From Liolophura sinensis (Eukaryota > Mollusca > Polyplacophora > Chitonida > Chitonidae): DNA of 64,000 nucleotides. Under the pieces are notes generated by a model. That model had not been told where the DNA came from and did not search any database. It was given only the letters and a program-made list of their open reading frames with translations. Both the position numbers and the translations under genes were made by a program. Location of the stretch: NCBI RefSeq assembly GCF_032854445.1, contig NC_088304.1, positions 15,659,850 through 15,723,849 on the forward strand, in the 5' to 3' direction. Below, one piece after another: positions 36,701-48,545 of this stretch (its first letter is position 1; every line of letters begins with the position of its first letter).

Positions 36701-39700
36701 ATGTAGATACCTGAATTCTAAGTTGGACCTCATAACCATATTTATACTATACTATTTGTGCCGACGACATCACAGGAATGTTTTTCGTTCCCCTCTTAGC
36801 ATTATGTTTGTGAAATGCGAAGTATAATGGATGTTTTTACATATACAAAGGGGGAAATAATAAAAAAGACCATAAAAGTATAGGAAAAAAGATTGAAAAA
36901 GAAAGCCGTGGGGTCACTGATATCCAGCAACATCAATATAGTACATAAAGACTATTTGAATACAGTTCAAGAAAAGTATCGTCTATACACACTAAAAATA
37001 GTGTTTTTTTATTTGTTTCATTTTTATCTTTAGCGTGCAAAGTGAACATATTTTAGATACTGTTTTTAGATACCAGTCTGATAACTGTAACTTCTATTCA
37101 TGTTTTCGTTCTTTTAATGTATTTACGACGTCTGTCACATGTCTGTTTGATAAATTAATTAATTTATTTGTTTGGTGTTTTACGCCGTACCCAAGAATAT
37201 TTCACTTATACGACGGCGGACGGCATTATGGTGGGTAGAAACCGTGCAGAGTCCGGGGGAACCCACGACCATCTGCAAGTTGCTGATGACCTTTCCTTGC
37301 CGGAGAGGAAGCCAGCATGAGCTGGACTTGAGCTCACAGAGACTGCATTGGTGAGAGACTCCTGAATCATTACGCTACTCTAGAGCATGTCTGTTTGAGG
37401 TAACACGGCAGATGCACTGTACCTTACGGATTACTGACCGTAATTACAATCAAAGTACAGTTCAGTTGGGCAACAATGACAAAAAGAAAAATAAAACCGG
37501 TATCTGCCAGGTGAAATGCCTTTGTCGGAATTCCTACATCTCATGTTGAGGATAAGTCGTTGATCGACTGAATGGCTGGTGTGTTGTATAAAGCGGCTTA
37601 CAAACACTTGACAACTCCAGACAGGTTTAATTATGTTAGGGAGAAAGCCTTTCAAACTGCGAGGCGAGGAATAAGTATACCGGCTTTAGTGTGATAAAAC
37701 TTACAAACCGTTAGTATTTATTTTTGTCAAGGCTTGAAAGGTTTTCTAAATTACAATTAAAGCAGATGTGACTTTTTTCCGAGATATTTTTTTCTTCATC
37801 AGTGAAGATTTAGTAATTACAATTGTTAAAACACTCTTGTAAGGACTAAGTAAGCCAGTTAGAGCAGAGAATACAAGAATTGTATGTCTCTTCAAAACCT
37901 TTGAAACACGTTCCTTCTTCACCCATGATGTACCTAATTTTGGCTTTACCCATGTAATGTAATGGAAAGATATCTATGTTGCATACAGTCTTATCAATGA
38001 ACATGGCCATAAAATAATTAATCTTGCGACACTCTTTTTCTTCTTGATGAACCGAGTTTGGCAAGACTCCGCCATGTCCTAGGAAAGTGAATGACGGATA
38101 ATGTCAAATCTGTCACTGACATAGTTTACTCATAACGACTCGATAACGGTTGTGAAAATCCTGATACAAACTCAGGCCTCATATCCTATTCATATTAATA
38201 CGATATTAAACCTCGAACAGCTCAAAAGGGCATGTGCAATATAATATATAATAAAATTACAAATTTCTCTGCATGGCACCCGCTCAATGAGTATTTTTCT
38301 GCCTGCATGGAGTAGGTGAACGGTTAAACGAAAATACAACTCAAGGATCTTTCGTGTCGTTTTCTGTTTGACAAAAACCCGTTTTTCATATCATAAAATA
38401 AGAAATCTAAGCATACGAGAGAGCCATATGTACATATCTCAGTCGATTCTTTCTTGTCTAGTCATTGGAAGTTTTGAGTGCGTTCAGCTTTCTCTATTGA
38501 GTATTCATGCACAATCCTTTTCACTTATTTACCTGGAACATTAGATAGCTCAGACAGATCGGCGATAACCCGATTTCTTCTCCCCCCGACATTTCAAAAC
38601 AGATTTTGATAGCGTTTATATCGCTTTTGATATTCATATTTTGGGGAATGTGAACACCATCCTGATATTATACACGAATATTTTCGATTCAGTCATAGCT
38701 GTTGTTATTGTTTTGGTCGTTCTTTTCGTAATATTCTTTGTTATTCCTATGGTTAGATGTACATACATGTAGCCAAATACCCGCTTTTATCAACTCTGAA
38801 AATGACTTCTGAAAACGTCATAGTTAAAGTTGTTCATAATGTGAGCCTACCAACTAATGCAACGCAACAGGTTGGTGTAAATTAACGGTCGGGATGTCAA
38901 CGGTGCAGATTTTTCCTTCCGGTGCAACGACCTTTGCTTAACTGACTTCTTTTATGCCAGACTCGGGTGTAGATATGACTAATCTTCGCGAATCTTCTTC
39001 TAGCTGACGACAAAATCTAGGAAATCAAGCCGAGTGTAAAGGCATTTGTCTCCTCGGCTTGTCAGAAGATGGTTTATGCAGACACTGGCTCTGCCACTGT
39101 GGACCTCGCCACATCGCCTTGTTGTCACTCTGACAGTATCTGTACAATGTGACTTTGTTTACTCGGTATCGAGTTTCAAATACTGTGTAAAACACGACGG
39201 GTTTAGAGCACCTCGAGCAGCATTTCACATTCTAACGTCTAAGATGGGCTTATCTTGGGCTTATCTCCAGAATGTACAGGTTTATCTGCCGATCACGTGA
39301 CATGTTCTGTCAACCTCGTCACAGAAATTTAACCTGCTATCGTCTTCGTCAGAAATGAATGAATGCTTATAGCTAAATAACACATCAGCAGAATTATAAT
39401 TGAAATATTTCACCTTGTTATATATGTATATAACTTGTAATATTCACCATACATAAAACACCAAATGCCTTAAAAGATCATTCCTGTCTTTGTGACACTA
39501 AAATCTCTTCAGGCTTAAATTAACAGCATGGTGGATCATGCGAAGGTTGTTATAAACTGAGTCGCGCCGTTCATTACCCAAATAAGATATAAGAACCAAA
39601 CCCTCTTTGATGTCTAAGTATGTTCAAATGGACCAAGACACAAATTTATATTGGCAACCTAGGTGAGCTTGTCTTCCACCACTAAATATATGTAAGATAA

Positions 39701-42700
39701 CTAAGTGTTCCTGGCTAAATCTCTCTGCCTTCATATTGAAGCCACGAGATATGAATTTGTGGAAAATCGGTTGTGACTGCTGTGTACACCAACCAAAGAG
39801 GAGCTGACGGGTGAGATTCTGATTCAAAAGGAACACAGTGAAAAGAACACTGACCTGTCGTACTTAGTCAGGCGGTCCATGCGGTGTTCCCCTTTAGAAA
39901 TGAGACATTACCCTCTAATCGTGTCTGCGAAAATTCTAACATATTCAGATGTACAGAGACTCGGTGCTTTTTTTTTCAGGTCATTGGCTCTATAGGGAGT
40001 GACCTCCCTGTGGGGGTTGCCAACAGTCAAGGCTCATCAGTTATTCTATGAAAGTGAGATAACCCACCAAGTACACTAGAGCGCAGACCATATACATCCG
40101 AGGAGGTACATAAATCCGACCCCATACCGGGAAACGAACCACTCAGATTAAATGTAGAAGAACAGTCCAGACAAATGTGAAAAGCCGGTTGCAGTGTACC
40201 TAACATACGTAACGAATGTGGATCGCGGTATAATTAAATCGACTGCGTTGGGAATAATACATTTAATATGAGCTTTTCGTGCAGTATACAGTTGTATTTT
40301 TGTAGACTTTGTGGCAGCCCTTGTTTGTGAGGTTTTAAACGGGTATTGGTGTTTTGAACGTCACTTAAAATTCGTATAGGACACCGCACATTAAAGTGCC
40401 TATATCTTGGAGGTTACCTGAGAATATATGCCCATTCTCACACGAGCGCCGATTGTATTGTTTTAGATCACTTGTCATACGATTTGCCTATATGCTTGTC
40501 ATTGTTCAGTGGGTACTTTCTCGGTTATTGGGTGGCAAACGATTCTTGGATAGGGAATTTGAACATGTTCGCTTCATTTTTTCAGTTTAGAACTTCGCCT
40601 TTTGTCACATTTCACTGCTGTCATTTTACATGCTCTTAGGTAGTCTTAGACGCTGCATACATTTATGCCGGAAAAGTCTACCATTTCTTAGTTTGCAACT
40701 TCTTTGTTTTACGTGTTGAAAAATAAAATAAAAGAAAGAAATGTCATTGAAACGATGTGGTATTTGACTTCTACCTGCTAGCCTACACCTGGTTCCTAAT
40801 CTTACCTTTGGTGAGCAAACTACTGAGTTCGTTCAGGTTCGTTCTGGGAATAATGTTGTCCTCAATTCTGGCCTCATCTGTAAGAGAGAGAAAAAAATGA
40901 AACCAAACATAATTTAATCAAACAGAAAAACAAAGCTCAGACCCCAATTATACTCAGCACTCAAAACTCTTCTCCAACTTTTTATCAGCAGTAAACACAA
41001 TCTTGAGATATTTTTTATTGCATGTTACAATTATGGAGTTAGCAAGTCTGAGGACATTGCATAAATGACTTCCAGATAGTTTCGGTGTCAAATTTGGAAA
41101 CTTTTGTAAAATGATTCATAAATTCTCAGGCAGGCGTCATACCGATAAATGCATACCACATGGTATACCAGGGGATACAGGGTCGAAACGATAAGTAAAA
41201 GTAAAGAATAACTGATAACGCTAGTGTAAAAAAAGAATAGTACAGAGTAGACATGAAATGCTATTGCCTTCGCCATCACAACCGGAAAACGCTGACTCCT
41301 TCAGACTGGATATATACAGGCGAACAGGACATTTGCTGGGTAACTGGAGAAATACACAGCAGTCTTTCCCCGTATCAGGTATTCTTAACACAGTCCAGCC
41401 TTCACAAAGTATAAACCAGGAACGAAACATGGGGTACCAAGTCACTGCACATATAAGATGCACGATAAATGGAACAGACATGGATCACACTGTCGCACTT
41501 CATGAAGGATAAACGAAGAAATGAACACAGATTAAGAGGCACTCACATCATACGGTTCAAGCCTTCACATATATAGGATAAACTAGAGGAAACCCTTGAT
41601 ATCAAGGCTAGATCTCCGAGGAAACGAGGTTGCGACAGGCTACCATAGTGCAGGCTACACCTGTAGAATATATGAACAAAGCAACCAAGTATATATCGTC
41701 TTCGACACAGCTGTCCAACTTTGTCATTTAATTTTCCAACTTGTGGATTGAAGACCCATCAGTCGCCGTTTGGCCGGTAATTGAACACACATTGCTTTCA
41801 ATTAGCACAGAGTTTAGGCCTTCGGGATCAACAAATGCTTGACATAATTTTTCAGTTAACGTTAAAGTAAACTTGTCGCAAGTATTTAATCACCATATAA
41901 TTCAGGGAAAGTGTTATTCACAGATTTAATTATTTATTTATATATGTAGTTATTTGATTAATTTTTAACGCCAAACTCAAGAATTTCCACTTGATGTTCC
42001 ATTATTATATGAGGAGAAGAAAGCAGGGTGTCCGGAATTTCTGAAGAACGTACAGATATGCACACTTGGTTGGTAGGACACAAAGTGGTCTGCAGCAAAC
42101 ACTAGGCTGCTCCAAAGGCCATACGAGCCTCGCTTACAGCTTACTGTCAGCAAGATTCCACAAGCAGTGAGAGCAGAGGAATCCACAGACTTCCTGTCCA
42201 AACTCACAAGTGAACCTTCTTCTCGTTTGTCGTAGCGCTTGGAAGACAAGCGTCTTAAGCATATTCGCCAATTTTGTGTTGAACTCCTGACATCTACAGT
42301 ATCATCAGCGGTACATAACAGATGCAGTGAGGGAATGTGTAGGCTGTTTGTAACTGTTACGGACTCGAAATCATGTGAATTATAGGTCTCTGTTAATTCT
42401 TGGTGTGCAAACCAAAAGTTTACTTTTTCTGTAGGCGTTTTTGAAAGTAATTCTTACATGTTTACTTTTATCGAGCAAGGTCCACCCTCCATATGATGTT
42501 ATTTAGCAATGATACGTAGGGAATTGGGGTTCTCCAGTATGTTTCTATAAAAACTCCGCTTTGCACACATCGCAAGTAAGGCCAACGTTCACAGAGCATG
42601 ATTGGTCCGGTTCCTGTATTACGCGAGGCTTTCTTCCTTTGCGCTCTTGAGAAACAGACGTTCTACAGAGTTTGTGTTAATAAACTCGGTCTTCATTCAA

Positions 42701-45700
42701 CACAGATATGAACAGCGCTAACCATTTGCTTGATGGGAGCATAAAATACAATCGTGTTATTTGTGTTGATATTTGCCCGTATGAGTTTTCATATTTGCTG
42801 AACTGTTAAATGTGGGACGGTCCTGTGCATTCAAACAATCCCTTAGTTTTACACGAAATATGCACCAACTCGTATCAGACATCTGTCTACTAACTTTATA
42901 AAGACTTTAGGAGATGTGTTGATGTCTCTTCTTTTGACATCTGATACAGTAAAGAAATTAAGCCACTTGTAACCTTAGTGATCGCTCACGAGATACTTCC
43001 TTTCTGACAGGCGTCAGTCCAGAGGTCAAGATGATACATATGGCCTGCCCCAAATTGCGGTTTGACATGCAAATTCTTGGTTAAAATTATGAAAATTATA
43101 TCAGCCATGTCAAAGTCATTATATTAAATTATAACAGTGTAATAAAATAAACTGCTAGGAGCACGTTTCCATAGGAACATACTCTTAGCCTGATTAATAT
43201 GTATAGAGATATTACTTCCTCTATTCGTGTGGAATTTAACATATGGAGTTGAAAGTATAATTAGTACACAAAAACGGCCGGTGCTGTAAACCGCTGTAAG
43301 CATGTGGAGTTTCTCGAACACATATTAGTCTAGTGTTAGACCTTCGATTCTATCAAGCCCGGAGAACATTCGCAGCTCCTTTACTTTTTTTTCGTGTATT
43401 GGAACTGCAGCTGTGAGTCCATAAGAAGTCTTCAGGGGAAACAGATGTACGATTACGTAAGAGACATATATCATTGAATACAGATGACTCAAACTCACAT
43501 AAGCTACACAAAATGCATTACCATTCAAATCCTTTCCCTGTAAAATAACGGTTTTTAAACACCTCAGCATTTTAATGCAGAGTTCCCAGGGTTGAATTCA
43601 AATTAATAATATTGTTTCTTTTTATGAAGACAGATCCTAGCAGCTTTCTTTGCTCCCTGGGGGCTTTTAGCATTCACATTAGGAAGCATTTACAACCTAT
43701 TCTGAACGAATTATAAACCGAGGCTGTGGAGAGTACATGCATGACAGTTTGGCCGATGCTAGATATTGCTGCCTTGTGGCTGTTGGATGAGGTGCCCTGT
43801 TTCAAGATGAGTGTACAATAGTACATTAGATGACAACTGGAAACACTGTGAAGTGTAAAACAAGCGGAATAAATCTCTCCCAGTCATCGTCAAACTGTAT
43901 TAATTTATGTGTTTGATTGTTGTTTTACGCCATACTCAACAAATTTGCATAAGTGTTGTGCATAATTAGTGCTAGGTACATATCGACTGTCGTTTTCTCT
44001 TTCTTTCAACACAAAAAATGTCTTCTTTTCGTGCCTGTCCTTTGAAATTCAAAACTAAAAAATTCAATACTGAACTTCCTCGAAAAGTGCCACAACTTCT
44101 GCTTGGGTGGTTCAAGAGCTTTAATCAGAAGATGCAATCTAAACGCACCATGGCGTTACAACTGGAGTCTTTTTGTCAAAGAGGTTTGCCTTAAGTTGTG
44201 CTGTGCTCTCCGCGGGACATTCAGACCGGTAGGGGAAACATTTATTTGATCGAGACAAACACCATGATTAATCTTCGTCTGGTTTTCCAGCCGACCACTG
44301 TGGCAACCGTTGTACATAATTAGTTCCATTGTACACCTATGATAAGAATGAATTATAGTAATGTAAACAATTATGTAAACCACCCTTGTTTGGCTTACTC
44401 ATTTTTGTAATTCTGTAATATAAAGTTTGGAATAAGTGACATTTTTGTAAACGCCACCTATTTTACAAATGTTAAATAGGGATCAGACGCATGTTTTCAG
44501 GCCTGCACATGCGCCGCACAAACAGCGTTTTACAACTTCACTTACATGACTGTTGGTTGATGTAGCTGATGAGTCGATAAAGCACAAGCTGGACGTCCAA
44601 AACTCGAAAAAGATGCAAAACATGTGCTGACACACCATCAGACGATGATAACGCCTGCGTCGATCCCCTATATACTAGTATGCAATGTGCGTGATAAGAA
44701 CATTGGAGCAAACGAATAAGTGTTTCTAGCAGGGTCAAGACGGAAGCTTTACGAATATCCAAAGAAAGGAATAGCTGAGGGACATGAACAGGTCATCTGA
44801 GGTGGTATTCATTGCAGAAGTGGAGAAACCAATGGCATGTTTTGTGCATCCACGGAGCATTGTCAATATCAACTTCGTATGCAGTGTCTTTGCCTTGTGT
44901 GGTACAGACATCATGGAAAAACCCGTTAATACATGACTTGCTAAAAGTACACTTACAATTCACATGCTTGTCTGCACTTACCTCGATAGGCTTGCCTGAT
45001 GTAATCGTTGAAAATGTTCCCCTTCGCCTAAAAAGTCAAACAAATATATGTGAGCTTAAATTATTCAATTATCTGTAATGTTCAGTACATCTAAAATATC
45101 CTAGATTATTTATCTAGTAAAGACAACGGAAAAGACTCATGTGCTGGAATATTTTGGAGACATTTTCCTGAAGAGAATATCATTTGTTGCTTTAACCCTC
45201 TTTTAGGTACATTTTGTTAATACTACACGCACAAATCTGGTAAGGAAAAATCTGAAGGAAATGCACTCTATCATATTTACTATATTTATTTCATTGGTGT
45301 ATTACGCCGTACTCAAGAGTATTTCACTTATACGACCGCGGCCAGCATTATGGTGGGAGGAAGCCAGGCACAGCCCGGGTCGAAACCAAGCAGAGCGCGG
45401 GGGAGACCAGGCAAAGTTCGGGGAAACCCACGCTATCCTAGTTTCTGTGCATTCGTATTATATTTTCTCACTTTAAACAGAGGAATATTTTGGAGAGAAG
45501 AATGAAGTATAGCAGTAATTTTTCATAGCTGCGATGTTCTGTTTCAAGGCATTGTCAAATTCAGTATAACCTGGGATATGGGGCGGTATAAGCGACCCCC
45601 ATTTTGGTACGTCATGGTGTTTTAGAAACAGACAGTTGCTGTTCAGCCGCTAATAAAACATATCTGTATTTTGTAGTAAAACCTGGAAATAATTTCACGG

Positions 45701-46569
45701 CAACGTGTTTGAAATCTAATTCACAATTAGAATGTGCGTGAAATATTAACAAACTATTCCCAAAAGTACTGGAAGTTTGTGCCATTTCTTGTTCATATGT
45801 AGCAAGCTTCATTTTACACATATATGCTTTTCTTGTCAAAGTACATTTTGCTATCTGTCGAGCCTCGATATCATTTTTGGTCGACGTTTGATCTACTTTG
45901 CAATCTTTGAAAGAATTCTGGTTGTCTCGAAACCCATTTCCGTGGTGAAAACGTAATGATTAAATCTTCGTGACTGTCGTAAGAGAACGACTTGTGTCTT
46001 ATCATTAGAAACAAGCGAACGAACGCCAAGAATTTTTTTTTCAAAATTTTAACAACTTTGGCCGCTGTTTTGGAAAGGAATTGGGATATTGTGTACTGTC
46101 GTTAAGATCATTACGTATAATTTAGCTGATATGTTTATGACGTCTGTATTACTAACCTTCTGATCCCATTCCGCTGTGGATGTAATTACATCGTGCAACT
46201 TGAGAAACAAACTCCCCCATATTTAAGCAAGTTTTGTATCTCCCTTTCGCGCGTCCTGTACAATATATGTTGCAAAGTCGCTCGGCACGTTTACAGTTCG
46301 AAAATAGTTAGGACAAAAGACCGAATGTGCCCTTCAGTTCTCAAAACTGCGTGAAAAATCTACACCGATATACCGATATCTGTTAAACTCTCTCCAAAGT
46401 TTTGATCGGGCAATATTGTTCATAAAACTTTTACCTGAGTTTATAGCTTTCAGATGCCGTGCTACCTGTTCCGATGGTCTCGCTAATCTTCAAATTATCG
46501 ATCAATTTTAAGAGGACTTACCCACATAAAGAGCATAGGCATGAGCAGCCAGATAACGTTATTTGCCAT
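27217..46569 (-). CDS. Secreted tandem von Willebrand factor A domain protein (seven-exon gene model)
   Basis: Spliced gene on the minus strand. Exons, 5' to 3': 46522-46569, 44982-45027, 40806-40877, 35922-36482, 31866-31973, 28145-28174, 27217-27777. They join in one frame of 475 complete codons plus one base. Predicted order: signal peptide (residues 1 to about 17), short N-terminal segment (to 55), vWA1 (56-242), Thr/Pro-rich linker (243-288), vWA2 (289-475). Each vWA domain is bracketed by a Cys pair exactly 184 residues apart (C57/C241 and C290/C474), as in vWF, matrilin and collagen VI type A domains, where the pair closes a disulfide. Known families with this architecture are extracellular matrix adaptors (matrilins, molluscan shell-matrix vWA proteins, and the mussel byssal proximal thread matrix protein, which also has two A domains). 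The role as a matrix protein is inferred. The 3' end beyond 27217 is uncertain, and further small exons could have been missed. Confidence 0.88.
28145..28174 (-). CDS. vWA gene exon 6: 30-bp Pro/Thr microexon
   Basis: A strong acceptor (CTTTTTTCTTTGCTGGGTTTCAG) and donor (GTAAGTATG) define a 30-bp exon encoding VPTTPVPTIP, phase 1 on both sides. It extends the Thr/Pro linker by exactly ten residues. Because it keeps frame whether included or skipped, it is a natural candidate for alternative splicing. The next intron is the shortest in the gene, 367 bp. Confidence 0.78.
28668..30625 (+). repeat. Minisatellite of 41-bp units, interrupted by a SINE
   Basis: The unit is approximately CATTGTTATAGACTGTCACACAAAATACACACCCCACTCAA, at a 40-41 bp spacing. 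The blocks are 28668-28796 and 29093-30625, about 40 copies in all. Copies around 29880-30020 are almost identical (ACACAACATCGCCATACACT), showing local recent amplification; outer copies are diverged. It lies within intron 5 of the vWA gene. Because 41 is not a multiple of 3, all frames read as His/Thr-rich repeats, which explains several overlapping open frames here; none is a gene. Confidence 0.93.
28797..29092 (+). mobile_element. SINE family C inserted in a minisatellite
   Basis: A third tRNA-derived SINE. The head GGTGACCTGGTTAGAGTCTA gives an A box. The body includes GGCACTTGCTGCTGCCTTGC, TGACTGGGTGGGAGTATCAT and GCCTGGTGTCTCCGGCATGA, a sequence I recall as widespread in bivalve and gastropod genomes. 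The end, AAAGTACGACGTAAAACTCCAATCATT, shares its last roughly 20 bp with families A and B. It interrupts the 41-bp repeat array. Confidence 0.8.
31866..31973 (-). CDS. vWA gene exon 5: Thr-rich linker
   Basis: The 108-bp phase 1-1 exon encodes 36 residues: a short acidic piece (SSGNEFDELPK), then a Thr-dominated run with RRP (KVTTTTTTRRPTTTIPTT). Such segments are usually heavily O-glycosylated, extended spacers between domains. The acceptor lies after a clear pyrimidine tract (TTTATTTTTTCTGTCTCC, then TACAG) and the donor is GTATGT. The frame is continuous with exons 4 and 6. Confidence 0.9.
33372..33420. repeat. Perfect 14-bp inverted repeat (hairpin)
   Basis: TGATGACCTCATCA (33372-33385) and TGATGAGGTCATCA (33407-33420) are exact complements around a 21-base spacer. 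They contain AGGTCA/TGACCT half-sites typical of nuclear receptors. It lies in intron 4 of the vWA gene; function unknown. Confidence 0.6.
35643..35725 (+). repeat. (ATGT)n tetranucleotide microsatellite
   Basis: About 20 uninterrupted copies of TATG lie just 3' of vWA exon 4, within intron 4. They give a meaningless Met-Tyr-Val-Cys frame. Confidence 0.98.
35922..36482 (-). CDS. vWA gene exon 4: vWA domain 1 with complete MIDAS
   Basis: This 561-bp phase 1-1 exon encodes a whole von Willebrand factor A domain (residues 56-242). The Rossmann-like pattern is clear. Strand beta-1 is DIVFVLDNSAS. The metal-ion-dependent adhesion site is complete: DxSxS as D69, S71, S73; the Thr in GVQTRTDKAL at T143; and the Asp in VIVMTDGDS at D173. 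Further hallmarks are VRVAVITFGD, GVTLYAIGVG and the closing segment around SSAEGIFRVDNFDAL. C57 and C241 flank the fold. The acceptor is TTTGTGATTTGCAG and the donor GTAAGAG. A complete MIDAS predicts divalent-cation-dependent ligand binding, for instance to collagen or another matrix protein; the ligand is unknown. Confidence 0.95.
37155..37387 (-). mobile_element. SINE family A, nearly full length
   Basis: The plus strand runs from TTTGGTGTTTTACGCCGTACCCAAGAATATTTCACTTATACG, through GGTGGGTAGAAACCGTGCAGAGTCC and GCCGGAGAGGAAGCCAGCATGAG, to GACTGCATTGGTGAGAGACTCCTG. The outermost head is lost. It is located in intron 3 of the vWA gene. Confidence 0.9.
40806..40877 (-). CDS. vWA gene exon 3: charged linker before vWA1
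   Basis: The 72-bp exon is bounded by a strong acceptor (TTTCTCTCTCTTACAG) and donor GTAAGA, with phase 1 on both sides. It encodes 24 residues, including EARIEDNIIPRTNLNELSSL, with an acidic start and a Leu-rich end. This could be a short amphipathic helix preceding the first A domain. It splices to exon 4 at a Gly codon, giving GCGGID at the start of vWA1. The exon is too short to show as an open reading frame; it was found from its splice sites and frame. Confidence 0.83.
41946..42001 (-). mobile_element. SINE family A, 3' tail remnant
   Basis: Only TTGATTAATTTTTAACGCCAAACTCAAGAATTTCCACTTGATG matches the family 3' end, in intron 2 of the vWA gene. It is short and diverged. Confidence 0.5.
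43908..43952 (-). mobile_element. SINE family A, 3' tail remnant
   Basis: GTGTTTGATTGTTGTTTTACGCCATACTCAACAAATTTGCAT resembles the family A 3' end; nothing of the body remains. It lies in intron 2. Confidence 0.5.
44982..45027 (-). CDS. vWA gene exon 2: N-terminal segment
   Basis: The 46-bp exon follows a T-rich acceptor (GACTTTTTAG) and ends at CGAG followed by donor GTAAGT. It encodes AKGNIFNDYIRQAYR plus the first base of the next codon, residues 17 to 31. It joins exon 1 in phase 0 and exon 3 in phase 1 without a stop. It probably forms the start of the mature protein. No domain is recognised. Confidence 0.8.
45276..45432 (-). mobile_element. SINE family A fragment with duplicated body segment
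   Basis: The 3' end GTGTATTACGCCGTACTCAAGAGTATTTCACTTATACGACC is followed by GGTGGGAGGAAGCCAGGCACAGCCCGGG. The AACCAAGCAGAGCGCGGGGGA and GACCAGGCAAAGTTCGGGGAAACCCACG blocks look like repeated copies of the same body stretch. It lies in intron 1 of the vWA gene. Confidence 0.82.
46522..46569 (-). CDS. vWA gene exon 1: start codon and signal peptide
   Basis: The 16 codons read MANNVIWLLMPMLFMW, a hydrophobic N-terminal segment typical of a secretory signal peptide. Cleavage probably falls just after the exon junction (around WAKG). The start is well supported: the context is AAACATGG with A at -3 and G at +4, and an in-frame TAA sits eight codons upstream at 46591-46593. The exon ends ATG TGG followed by donor GTAAGT, so the first intron is phase 0 and about 1.5 kb long. 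Every later intron in the gene is phase 1. Confidence 0.85.
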
Positions 46570-46800
46570 GTTTGCAATAGGGTAGGCCTGTTAAAGTCCC
46601 AGCTGAAGTGACGAGCTCGTGTTTCGGCCGGGAGGCTGTTAACCACTGGTACCGGCAGCTGATGGAGTAGTCCTCGGTAACCAGCTCGTGCTGCAAGCCG
46701 CTGTCCTACTGAACCAAAGGCGCTCCGCACACACCGCTAAAAACTCTGACACTATAAAAATCAACTGTAAGGAAAAACTCCAAAAGAGATGTGTGTAGCA
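46570..46800 (-). promoter_or_regulatory. Probable 5' UTR and proximal promoter of the vWA gene
   Basis: The sequence upstream of the start codon is richer in GC than its surroundings and has several E-box-like CAGCTG sites (for example around 46610 and 46660). The region carries an in-frame stop, so it is not coding in the gene frame. No clean TATA box in the gene's orientation was seen. The T-rich TTTTTATA at about 46753-46760 reads as TATAAAAA only on the opposite strand. The transcription start cannot be fixed from sequence alone. Confidence 0.35.
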
Positions 46801-48242
46801 CTGCAGCTGAAAGGAAACTGACTGCAAGACTGTGGTTCTCGCGATTATGACTGACACAACTAACTTGGCAAATGCCAGGAGAACATCCCACGTGTGGTTT
46901 GGTGTTAATAATACCGTGTCAGAATCCTGCACATGCGTCATTTAACATCTTCTATATATTAAATATGAAGATAATTAAGAAATATTGTTTTTGTGTTCTT
47001 GACGGAAACAGAAGAAACTGTCCTATTTTTAATCTAGGTTGACAAGCCAATCGTCGTTACTTAACCCAGTTTATGAGTCCATGTATTTATAAACCACGTC
47101 CATGTGAAATCTTCGGCACGAGTTCGAATCCCAGAGATATCAACAAACTTTTGGCTGCATAGTGAAGCACTTTGCATACGACAGAAATCGGTTAGTACTA
47201 GCTTCTTCTATAGTTCTTGGATTTAACTGTGATAGCAAGGCAAGGACAACCACACGCCCATATAGTGCAGACAGCGTAACACAAGTGACCTCGTGATCAG
47301 TTCAAGTCCTCTAGGTGAAGCATGCTCTTGTTAACAAACTTCCATTTCCCCTGTGTTGAGAACTGGCGACATTTGACCTCAATAATGTAGCCCGTCCGGT
47401 TCCCTTCTCCCGCACAATGTCACCATACTTGAGTCACTTCCGTGAAAAACTGGATGATGAATGGCGCTTATTCCACATTGTGACAGAATCTAATAACCTC
47501 CTTTACGAACATGCTTCCAAAAACAAAGCCATTGTTTGTTTATTAAGCCTGGGGAAGTAACCCGACAGCTACCCGAGTGTTAAACGTTCGGGGTAAGCTA
47601 CAGTGAGGACTGGTGTTTTACCTCTTACATTGCCGCGGGAGGTGAGTTAAAGTTAATGAATTGTGCCAAACGGAAGGTGTCGGTCAAGGTTACTAAGATG
47701 CTCAACGATGAGGCTTAAGATCAATGGTTTCCCAAATACCATTCGGCAAAGAGTGTTTCCTCTCTTGCAACCCTTTAACCTGTATGTGTCCATACTTGAA
47801 CACGGCGCGAAAACAAATAAATACATTTCCCACAACTTTACGGATAATTTTCGCTTTTCGACAGTTTGCATAGAACGTTCGCGCTGTTTCTTTTTTCTTG
47901 GCCTCAAAGCGTAGAAATGTGAACTTGACCATTCTGTCTTTCTATGTTACAATGTAACTAGCAGCATCACTCGCGACAAGGTAACCGGACAAACATACGT
48001 TTACTTTAGTAACTTTTACCTTTATCAAAGTCATTAGTTCATACAAAAGGATTTGGCAAGACTAGCTATCCAGTCTTTCACACCGTTCCATTTGCTATAT
48101 TTAAAATATTTTCCTGGACCCTAAAGTACTTTTTGATATTCCTTTTCACATTAAAGCATTAAACAGTTTTTCAGTTCAAAAGGCTTTCCAACAATTTCAA
48201 TGAGAGAAACATAAATTGGCTGACGAAGTTATGGTAAATCCA

Positions 48243-48545
48243 GGATCAATTCTGGGTCGAGTCACATCTAAGACTTTAAAATAGGAAGTTGTAACTTCCT
48301 CGCTTGGCGTTCAGCATGAAGGGGATAGTGCAACGACTGGTTGACCCGTATAAGTACAATGGCTCGGGCGGGGCGGCTTACCAACTTCGGTAAGTCGTCT
48401 CAGTGAAGCAGCGGTAGAAATTTGTCCCGCGACAAGGAGGCACATTCCCCTCCGACCGTAAGCTTACCCTAAGAGTTCCTTCGTCGTCATATGATTAAAA
48501 AAATTGTTGAGTACGACGTTAAACCCCAAACACTCACTCACCCAC
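48243..48545 (+). mobile_element. SINE family B, nearly full length
   Basis: It contains GGATCAATTCTGGGTCGAGTCACATCTAAGAC, CTTCCTCGCTTGGCGTTCAGC, CAACGACTGGTTGACCC, CGTCTCAGTGAAGCAGC and AAGGAGGCACATTCCCC. The 3' end TTGAGTACGACGTTAAACCCCAAACACTCACTCACCC carries the family simple-repeat tail. Confidence 0.88.

Noticed and set aside
47100-47330. tRNA-like B-box sequences (GAGTTCGAATCCC at about 47120; CAGTTCAAGTCCTC at about 47300)
   Set aside because: No matching A box at the right distance and no cloverleaf; probably old SINE heads.
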